A DNA stretch of 5,670 bases, from positions 1 to 5,670 of the forward strand of contig JAITST010000321.1 of assembly GCA_031287585.1 (NCBI GenBank), read 5' to 3'. The stretch is from Planctomycetaceae bacterium. Its GTDB lineage: Bacteria; Planctomycetota; Planctomycetia; Pirellulales; Thermoguttaceae. The notes below the pieces were generated by a model. It had not been told where the DNA came from. It saw only the letters and a program-made list of their open reading frames with translations, and did no database searches. Both the position numbers and the translations under genes were made by a program. Below, piece by piece: positions 1 to 4,311 of the stretch (positions within the stretch are counted from its first letter, which is position 1; each line of letters begins with the position of its first letter).

Positions 1-50
1 AACTTTACGGTTTAACGGACGAGGAAATTAAGATAGTGGAAGGAGAATGA
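1..50 (+). CDS. C-terminal tail of probable Eco57I-like / type IIG DNA methyltransferase (partial)
   Basis: Only the last 15 codons and the TGA stop (48-50) lie in the window; the reading frame starts at base 3. The visible peptide is LYGLTDEEIKIVEGE. An ending of the type 'ELYGLT-EEI-IVEG' is, from general knowledge, common at the C-terminus of N6-adenine DNA methyltransferases of the Eco57I/type IIG class, where it closes the target-recognition part. If that is right, the gene modifies host DNA and may also carry its own nuclease domain. No catalytic motif is visible in this fragment, so the call rests on the tail alone. An ATG overlaps the stop (ATGA, 47-50), but the frame it opens closes after 17 codons, so no following gene is evident. 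Alternative: any other protein whose end happens to match. Confidence 0.5.
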   Translation, partial: LYGLTDEEIKIVEGE

Positions 51-101
51 GCGGAACACAGCTAATTACCGTGAGCGTTCGACCATCGTTCCGCCGGTAA
101 T
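51..101 (+). other. Two interleaved 7-bp inverted repeats (possible pseudoknot or 3'-end structure)
   Basis: Immediately after the TGA of the left-edge gene, GCGGAAC (51-57) is perfectly complementary to GTTCCGC (88-94), and ATTACCG (65-71) is perfectly complementary to CGGTAAT (95-101). The order stem1-stem2-stem1'-stem2' is that of an H-type pseudoknot, with the two 3' halves directly adjacent. Linkers are 7 nt (58-64) and 16 nt (72-87). Either stem alone could end or stabilise the transcript of the upstream gene, but there is no T-run, so it is not a standard intrinsic terminator. Whether the fold forms is inference; two matching 7-mers could arise by chance. Confidence 0.35.
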
Positions 102-263
102 CGCAGGTGTTGGGGTAGGTAACAAACCGCCGCATCCTGAACAAACTAGTACAGAGTCTATCCATTGAATGCGGACATCAAGATTGTCAGGAAACTTTTT
201 GAGAAGTATTTCCAGAAAAATCATCACTTTTTGTTTTTCCACTCATAACCTGATTGGCTATAA

Positions 264-283
264 TAAATAAATAAATAAATAAA
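264..283 (+). repeat. (TAAA)5 tetranucleotide microsatellite
   Basis: Five perfect tandem TAAA units, preceded by a partial unit TAA (261-263), abut the left terminal inverted repeat of the 155-bp element. Such a tract can vary in copy number by slippage. It also contributes the left AATAAA flank (278-283) that matches AATAAA on the right side of the element (439-444). Confidence 0.85.
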
Positions 284-438
284 TGTAACCGTTCACGAAT
301 AGATTTTTCACCACGAAGAATACAGTTATTTTAGATTTGATTTTACAAAATCTAAAATCATAAATCTAAAATTCTTTTTCTCCCTTCGTGACATCATGTA
401 TTACTGGTTAATTATTGAAATGTTCGTGAACGGTTACA
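284..438. mobile_element. 155-bp MITE-like element with perfect 16-bp terminal inverted repeats
   Basis: The left end TGTAACCGTTCACGAA (284-299) is the exact reverse complement of the right end TTCGTGAACGGTTACA (423-438). Both ends are flanked by AATAAA (278-283 and 439-444), a possible 6-bp target duplication; the left copy sits in a TAAA microsatellite, which weakens that reading. The interior is strongly AT-rich, has no reading frame, and holds nested inverted repeats: CACGAAG (312-318) with CTTCGTG (384-390), and a central AT stem (328-372). Short, non-coding, TIR-bounded and highly foldable are the marks of a miniature inverted-repeat transposable element mobilised in trans. The right end lies 18 bases past the iorA stop, so it may also act as a 3' structure for iorA. 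Alternatives are a paired protein-binding site or a plain long hairpin. No transposase and no second copy are in the window. Confidence 0.5.
328..372. terminator. AT-rich hairpin at the centre of the inverted-repeat element; possible bidirectional terminator
   Basis: ATTTTAGATTT (328-338) pairs perfectly with AAATCTAAAAT (362-372). With a 2-nt bulge the stem extends through GATTTTA (339-345), which pairs with TAAAATC (353-359), leaving a loop of about 7 nt. T-rich sequence lies at 371-380 and A/T-rich sequence on the other side. It lies between convergent genes, where a bidirectional terminator is expected. The stem is almost pure A-T, so it is weak, and AAATCTAAAA-type sequence also occurs at 349-357, allowing alternative pairings. 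Function is inference. Confidence 0.3.
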
Positions 439-456
439 AATAAACTTTGCTTACCT

Positions 457-2247
457 TTACGTTATCGCCTTCGCCGGACAGACGTTTTTACACATCTCAC
501 ACCCCGCACACAGGTATTGATTTATCGTTATTTGGTTACCCGCTTTTTCCAGTCCGGGGCAACCTAGTTTTAGGCAGGCGTTACACTTTTTGCATATCGC
601 CTCGTCAACTTTTAGCGGCGGTCCTAGCGGTTTTCTCAAATGTAACGGGCATGGGGCTTTCGATACTATCAGCCACGCTTCGTTTGAATCTATCGCTTCT
701 TTCAATGTTGCTACCGCATTTTTTATGTCTCGCGGCTCGATTGTTCGGATGTTTTTTATTCCGCACGCCTTCCCGATTTCTTCTATCGACGCTTCGTTTG
801 TCGTATCACCCATTAACGTTTTACCGCTGCCGGGGTTGTCCTGATGACCTGTCATTGCTGTAATTCTGTTGTCAACAACTATAATCGTCGAGCCACCTTT
901 GTTGTACGCAATGTCCAGCAAACCCGTCATACCGGAATGAAAAAACGTTGAGTCACCGACCATACCGACAACCTTCTTCGTGTTGTTCACCTTGTCGATA
1001 CCGTGAGCGAGCGAGATTCCGCCGCCCATACAGAGAATCGTATCCATTCGGCTAAGCGGCGGCATTACACCCAAACTGTAACAACCGATGTCACCCGTTA
1101 CCACAACATCAAAACGTCCGAGTGCGTGGAATACGCCGCGATGCGGACAGCCCGGACAGAGTACCGGCGGACGCGCGGGAAGTTGCGGTAACGCGGTTTT
1201 GAGCGGCTGCTTTTTCGGTGTAGTTTGAACTGTCAATGATGATAAAGATACCGATTGTTTGTTCGCGGTATTATTCTCAATATCGTTTGCAATCGCGGTC
1301 ACGAGTGCGTCCGGTGAGAGTTCGCCGTAGAGTGAGAACAACGGTTTCCCGCGGCAAACGATGCCGAGCGATTTAACGTAACCTTCGATGAAGTCGTCGC
1401 CTTCTTCGATTACGAGTACGTTTTCAATTTCGGCGGCGAACTTGCGGATTAACGCTTCGGGGAACGGATAAACCCAACCGAGTTTTAACACAGACACGTT
1501 TGGAAAAGTTTCGCGGACGTATTGATACGACACACCGCACGTGATTACACCAAACTTTTTATCCGCCCATTCGATTGTGTTCACAGGCGATTGCGACGCG
1601 GCGGCTTGCAGTTTGCCGAGCCGTTCTTCGACGCGGACACGCATTTGCCTCGCCCACATCGGAATCGGTACGAATCGCGGCGGTTCTTTTACAAAGTCCG
1701 CTTTCTTCGCGGGCACGCGGTCGTTCGTAGTGACTAAACCGCGTGAGTGACTGACACGTGTTGTACTGCGAACGATAACCGGCGTGTTGAATTGTTCGGA
1801 CACCTCGTATGCAAGTTTAACAAACTCTTTCGCGTCGTTCGAGTCGCTAGGGTCGAAGATTGGTATCTTTGCGAAACGAGCATACTGACGTGTATCTTGT
1901 TCATTCTGCGACGAGTGCATTCCCGGGTCGTCGGCGACAATCGCGACGAATCCGCCAACGGCACCGATATAGGCGAGTGTCATTAAGGGGTCGGCGGCGA
2001 CATTGAGACCGACGTGTTTCATCGTAGTGAGAGTACGAACGCCAGTGAACGACGCACCAGCCGCCGCCTCGAACGCGACTTTTTCGTTTGGCGACCACTC
2101 GCAATAGATGTCATCTTTATAGTGTGCGGCAACGTTTTCCAAAATTTCGGTTGACGGCGTTCCGGGATAACCGGCGGCGAAAGCAACGCCCGCCTCCCAC
2201 GCTCCACGCGCAAATGCCTCATTGCCGGATAGAAGTTGTTTGGTCAT
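457..2247 (-). CDS. iorA: Indolepyruvate:ferredoxin oxidoreductase, alpha subunit
   Basis: IorA is the thiamine-diphosphate and Fe-S subunit of a cytoplasmic enzyme that oxidatively decarboxylates aryl pyruvates (from Trp, Phe, Tyr) to aryl-acetyl-CoA, passing electrons to ferredoxin; it normally pairs with IorB. The 596 residues match the family's usual length. Visible in order: an N-terminal pyrimidine-binding domain with GYPGTPSTEI (26-35); a transketolase-C-like middle domain (about 230-320); a TPP-binding domain with CPGCPHRG (364-371), GDIGCYSLG (385-393), MGGGISLAHG (407-416), VGDS (430-433) and VVDN (457-460); and two [4Fe-4S] motifs at the C-terminus, C552/C555/C558/C563-Pro (CX2CX2CX4CP) and C580/C583/C586/C590-Pro (CX2CX2CX3CP). 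The start MTKQLLSGNEAFARGA fits the family N-terminus. No Shine-Dalgarno is seen; the leader is A-rich. iorB, commonly adjacent, is absent on both sides. The gene is divergent from bioD. Frame and motifs are intact throughout. Confidence 0.96.
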   Translation of the reverse strand: MTKQLLSGNEAFARGAWEAGVAFAAGYPGTPSTEILENVAAHYKDDIYCEWSPNEKVAFEAAAGASFTGVRTLTTMKHVGLNVAADPLMTLAYIGAVGGFVAIVADDPGMHSSQNEQDTRQYARFAKIPIFDPSDSNDAKEFVKLAYEVSEQFNTPVIVRSTTRVSHSRGLVTTNDRVPAKKADFVKEPPRFVPIPMWARQMRVRVEERLGKLQAAASQSPVNTIEWADKKFGVITCGVSYQYVRETFPNVSVLKLGWVYPFPEALIRKFAAEIENVLVIEEGDDFIEGYVKSLGIVCRGKPLFSLYGELSPDALVTAIANDIENNTANKQSVSLSSLTVQTTPKKQPLKTALPQLPARPPVLCPGCPHRGVFHALGRFDVVVTGDIGCYSLGVMPPLSRMDTILCMGGGISLAHGIDKVNNTKKVVGMVGDSTFFHSGMTGLLDIAYNKGGSTIIVVDNRITAMTGHQDNPGSGKTLMGDTTNEASIEEIGKACGIKNIRTIEPRDIKNAVATLKEAIDSNEAWLIVSKAPCPLHLRKPLGPPLKVDEAICKKCNACLKLGCPGLEKAGNQITINQYLCAGCEMCKNVCPAKAIT

Positions 2248-2281
2248 TTTTTTAGTTTGGTTGATGATTTATGATGGACAG

Positions 2282-2302
2282 AATCCAATAACAATTTGGA
2301 TT
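2282..2302. promoter_or_regulatory. 7-bp palindrome at the predicted iorA transcription start
   Basis: AATCCAA (2282-2288) and TTGGATT (2296-2302) form a perfect inverted repeat with a 7-base centre. On the minus strand it lies just downstream of the predicted iorA -10 box (2306-2311), covering the expected +1. It could be a repressor operator or a small hairpin at the 5' end of the iorA mRNA. No regulator is identifiable. Confidence 0.35.
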
Positions 2303-2305
2303 ACA

Positions 2306-2334
2306 GTTATACCGTAACAGACGTTTGTTGTCCA
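2306..2334 (-). promoter_or_regulatory. Predicted sigma-70-type promoter of iorA
   Basis: Read on the minus strand, TGGACA (2334-2329; 5 of 6 to TTGACA) is followed by exactly 17 bases and TATAAC (2311-2306; 5 of 6 to TATAAT). Transcription would begin near 2299, giving an untranslated leader of about 50 nt before the iorA ATG at 2247. The position in a divergent intergenic region and the optimal spacing support it. No activator site is identifiable. Confidence 0.6.
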
Positions 2335-2377
2335 TACCACCCGAAAATTTTTATGCTACGTTATCAACATTCGGCAG

Positions 2378-2399
2378 AGAGACAATGTTTTGCGTCTCT
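2378..2399. repeat. AGAGAC/GTCTCT inverted repeat, possible degenerate interspersed palindrome
   Basis: AGAGAC (2378-2383) and GTCTCT (2394-2399) form a 6-bp inverted repeat around a 10-base centre, within TTTTGCGTCTCTACG. Palindromes of the type GTAGAGACGC...GCGTCTCTAC occur as interspersed repeats in a number of bacterial genomes (general knowledge); here the left arm is degenerate. It lies between the iorA and bioD promoters. Chance or a regulatory role cannot be excluded. Confidence 0.3.
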
Positions 2400-2432
2400 A
2401 CGTTCGATGGACTACAATTTGTGATACAACTG

Positions 2433-2441
2433 TGATATGAT
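2433..2441 (+). promoter_or_regulatory. Candidate extended -10 promoter of bioD
   Basis: TGATATGAT contains an extended -10 (TGn) followed by TATGAT (2436-2441; 5 of 6 to TATAAT). The sequence 17 bases upstream (TACAAT, 2413-2418) is a poor -35, as is tolerated with extended -10 sites. The predicted start near 2448 gives a 5' leader of about 55 nt to the ATG at 2503. The earlier in-frame ATG at 2437 would fall inside this -10 box, which supports the later start of bioD. Confidence 0.35.
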
Positions 2442-2502
2442 AGATGAGTTGTCAGTCAGAATACTAATAAAAAAACTTCACCATACTTACAACCAAGTAC
2501 AG

Positions 2503-3165
2503 ATGTCCGTTTACTTTATCACAGGAATTGATACCGATGCCGGTAAAACATTTGCAACCGGTTTGGCGGCTCGGTATCTTTTGCGGTGTGGAAAGAAAGT
2601 TATCACGCAAAAGTTGGTGCAGACTGGTCATGATACAAATCTCTCCGGCGACATTCTGATTCATCGGCAACTTATGCAGTGCGAAACGTTTGCCGAAGAT
2701 ATTGACGGCACAACGTCGCCGTATCGTTTCACATTTCCCGCGTCGCCGGAACTCGCGGCAAAGTTGGAAGGGCAAACGCTTGACCCCTCAAACATCGCCG
2801 CCGCAACGGAACGCTTGCTAACTCGGTTCGATACTGTACTGCTCGAAGGAACCGGCGGATTTTGTGTACCGCTGACACCAAGTATGTTGGTTGCCGATTA
2901 CGTTGCAATTAAAAAATATCCGGTGATACTTGTCACGTCGGGGAAACTTGGCAGTATCAATCACACCGTTCTAACTCTCGAAGCAATCCACCACCGTAAA
3001 ATCCCGCTTGCCGGAATCGTGTTCAACGATTATCCGCAGACAGATGAAACGATACGGCAAGACTCGTTCGACCTGTTCCAACGGCATTGTAAAAAAATAG
3101 TCACTCTGCCGCACGTTGACCTCAATGCTATTCCAAACGTCGATTTTTCGGCGGTGTTTTATTAA
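2503..3165 (+). CDS. bioD: ATP-dependent dethiobiotin synthetase
   Basis: BioD closes the ureido ring of dethiobiotin from 7,8-diaminopelargonate, CO2 and ATP, the next-to-last step of biotin synthesis, in the cytoplasm. With the start at 2503 the protein has 220 residues (E. coli BioD is about 225) and begins MSVYFITGIDTDAGKT, placing the BioD Walker A (GIDTDAGKT, 8-16) at the usual position. Other landmarks are K37 in QKLVQTG (substrate/CO2 side), D50 in SGDILIHR (a candidate Mg-binding Asp), SPELAA (81-86), E115 in LLEGTGG (113-119, Mg-binding Glu), and the adenine/dimer-region motif GKLGSINHTVLT (147-158). An in-frame ATG at 2437 would add 22 residues not matching the family and lies in the proposed promoter, so it is not chosen. 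No Shine-Dalgarno is evident. No other bio gene is nearby; the gene appears monocistronic. Confidence 0.94.
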   Translation: MSVYFITGIDTDAGKTFATGLAARYLLRCGKKVITQKLVQTGHDTNLSGDILIHRQLMQCETFAEDIDGTTSPYRFTFPASPELAAKLEGQTLDPSNIAAATERLLTRFDTVLLEGTGGFCVPLTPSMLVADYVAIKKYPVILVTSGKLGSINHTVLTLEAIHHRKIPLAGIVFNDYPQTDETIRQDSFDLFQRHCKKIVTLPHVDLNAIPNVDFSAVFY

Positions 3166-3179
3166 ACTCATGATTTCTG

Positions 3180-3208
3180 TTGACAACCCACTAAGTCACT
3201 GCTAGAAT
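3180..3208 (+). promoter_or_regulatory. Strong sigma-70-type promoter for the 318-aa/ATPase operon
   Basis: TTGACA (3180-3185; perfect -35) is followed by 17 bases and TAGAAT (3203-3208; 5 of 6 to TATAAT). It begins 14 bases past the bioD stop. Transcription would start near 3215, leaving an unusually long leader of about 140 nt before the ATG at 3355. It is the best match to consensus in the window and gives the downstream operon its own transcription, independent of bioD. Confidence 0.65.
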
Positions 3209-3221
3209 AATTTTGTAGTGG
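3188..3221. promoter_or_regulatory. Candidate operator: CCACTA / TAGTGG inverted repeat over the promoter
   Basis: CCACTA (3188-3193) lies in the promoter spacer and its reverse complement TAGTGG (3216-3221) lies at the predicted +1. A further copy, TAGTGGAA, repeats the sequence of 3216-3223 at 3309-3316 in the leader. A dimeric repressor bound to this pair would block the promoter, so the operon may be kept off until needed. The half-sites are only 6 bp and the spacing is wide, so this remains a hypothesis; no regulator gene is adjacent except possibly the winged-helix-containing 318-aa protein itself. Confidence 0.3.
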
Positions 3222-3354
3222 AAAATTGCCTCGAACGGTGATGTTTGTCTCCATTAATGTTTTTTTCACACAACGGCGTAAGAAGGACGATTGGTAATCG
3301 CCTCCCATTAGTGGAATGTATAGCAAAATTAATCTCTTTTAACAGATAAATAAA

Positions 3355-4311
3355 ATGATACCCACAGAACAAACATCATTACTGGACGAAATCTCAAAGG
3401 GAAAAAACTCGATTGCGTTTGCCGAGTTGAAAAAACTCTTGAAGCCGCATTTGAAACAACTCGGTCTGGCTGCAAAACCGAAAGATGCCGATATACTCGC
3501 CGCTATTCAACCATTATTTGGTTCGGATTACGCAGTTGTCAAAAGAGGAACAGAAAATACACCAAAGTTTTTTCTCATTCGGAAGTTGTCGCAAGAAGCA
3601 AAGGAAACATTGGTACAAGAAAGCATCTTGAAAGAAGTTGCCAAGTCGAAGACCGATTCTTATTTCCCTGCGAAAACGTTCGGCAATGATTTGCCGATGA
3701 GCCAAGACGACATTGTTTCAATTCTTGACGGTTTCATTAAGTCCAACGGAAACGAATGCCTGCAAGTTGTTCTAAAAAACAAAAAGAACGTTTTTGTCCG
3801 GCGATTATCTCAAAGCGAAAAAGAAGCGTTAGTGTTGGAAAGTATCAGAAAAAAGACCAAACCGACGATTGGTTTCTCACCGACAAAGACATTTATCAGC
3901 GAATTTCCAGCGATAGTTCCCGAAGAAGTGATTGCGATTTTTAACCGATTCCTTCAAGCGGGGCGGCTTATGGTGTCGGTTGACAAGGCGTTTAAGTTTG
4001 TGGTACAACTAGCAGAAAATTCCGGTTCGATGATTTCGGCGATAACTTCGCCGTCCAAGAGTGATAGAGAACTTTTTCGAGCGGCGTTCGATAAACTGAA
4101 TCGGAGACGAACTTTTGTGCGGATATGTGACCTTCGCAAGGAACTGATTTGGTCGAAAGAACGTTTTGATACGGTCTTAACTGACCTTCGTTATTCCAAC
4201 AAAATTCAACTTCATCCGGGCAGTCCTTCCGACTTAACAACGGACGAAATAGCAGATTCTTATATTGATGATGAGAAAAGATTTTACATAACCGTGACAT
4301 GGATACAATGA
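3355..4311 (+). CDS. Uncharacterised protein with three internal repeats and a C-terminal winged-helix-like domain
   Basis: The 318-residue protein has no family I can name. Three diverged repeats are visible at about residues 30-78, 104-151 and 174-221. Each has a helix with D-A/D-D/E-E-x-I/V (DADILAAI, QDDIVSIL, PEEVIAIF), then a beta-hairpin ending in FFLIRKL, VFVRRL or KFVVQL. Units 1 and 2 are followed by near-identical linkers: RKLSQEAKETLVQESI (76-91) and RRLSQSEKEALVLESI (149-164) share 11 of 16 residues. Residues about 238-318 look like a separate winged helix: F-x2-A-F-x2-L, V-R-I-x-D-L-R (255-261), ERFDTVL, L-R-Y-x3-I-Q-L, then acidic D-E-I-A-D-S and a final beta strand ending VTW. 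No signal peptide, membrane segment or catalytic motif is seen. ATG 3355 is the first start after an in-frame TAA (3340-3342); no Shine-Dalgarno. It overlaps the ATPase by ATGA, implying joint expression. Role is inferred: a DNA-binding or adaptor partner of the ATPase. Confidence 0.85.
   Translation: MIPTEQTSLLDEISKGKNSIAFAELKKLLKPHLKQLGLAAKPKDADILAAIQPLFGSDYAVVKRGTENTPKFFLIRKLSQEAKETLVQESILKEVAKSKTDSYFPAKTFGNDLPMSQDDIVSILDGFIKSNGNECLQVVLKNKKNVFVRRLSQSEKEALVLESIRKKTKPTIGFSPTKTFISEFPAIVPEEVIAIFNRFLQAGRLMVSVDKAFKFVVQLAENSGSMISAITSPSKSDRELFRAAFDKLNRRRTFVRICDLRKELIWSKERFDTVLTDLRYSNKIQLHPGSPSDLTTDEIADSYIDDEKRFYITVTWIQ
3442..4017 (+). repeat. Protein-level triplicate repeat inside the 318-aa gene
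   Basis: Three units of roughly 48 residues (bases 3442-3588, 3664-3807 and 3874-4017) recur with a period of about 70-74 residues, the first two followed by a conserved LSQ-x2-KE linker. The codons of the best-matching segments (3580-3627 and 3799-3846) differ widely although 11 of 16 residues agree, so the duplication is old and kept at protein level. Each unit has the helix-turn-hairpin outline of a small winged helix, but this fold call is inference. Confidence 0.6.

Larger units (their letters stand above)
51..456. other. Intergenic region without a convincing gene
   Basis: This stretch of about 400 bases separates the left-edge gene (plus strand) from the 3' end of iorA (minus strand), so it is a convergent intergenic region. 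Bases 51-101 hold interleaved inverted repeats, 264-283 a TAAA microsatellite, and 284-438 a terminal-inverted-repeat element; each is listed separately. Bases 102-263 show nothing I can name. The longest minus-strand frame there (66-224, 52 codons) includes one CxxC (CSGC) but has no recognisable domain or ribosome binding site, and a second overlapping minus frame of 45 codons is equally open, so neither is called. No tRNA, rRNA or CRISPR pattern is seen. Confidence 0.7.

Noticed and set aside
47..103. ATG overlapping the left gene's stop (ATGA), opening MSGTQLITVSVRPSFRR
   Set aside because: It closes after 17 codons and overlaps the interleaved inverted repeats; it looks like chance rather than a coupled gene.
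66..224. Minus-strand 52-codon ORF with CSGCGG, and an overlapping 45-codon minus frame
   Set aside because: No ribosome binding site, no known domain, two competing frames over the same bases; the single CxxC is not enough to call a gene. Conservation in relatives would be needed.
284..438. Integron attC site
   Set aside because: The outer arms do not carry the RYYYAAC/GTTRRRY core sites; only the paired-arm geometry is similar.
284..438. CRISPR or tandem repeat array
   Set aside because: There are only two arms and they are inverted, with no regular repeat-spacer spacing anywhere in the window.
447..863. Plus-strand 138-codon open frame opposite the 3' part of iorA
   Set aside because: It is antisense to a fully intact, motif-rich iorA frame, is low in coding character, and has no recognisable domain; it is a shadow frame.
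2437..2502. Upstream in-frame ATG extending bioD by 22 residues
   Set aside because: The extra residues do not belong to the BioD family N-terminus, and the ATG lies inside the likely extended -10 box.
3250..3275. T-run (TTTTTTT, about 3261-3267) as an intrinsic terminator of bioD
   Set aside because: No stable GC-rich stem precedes it.
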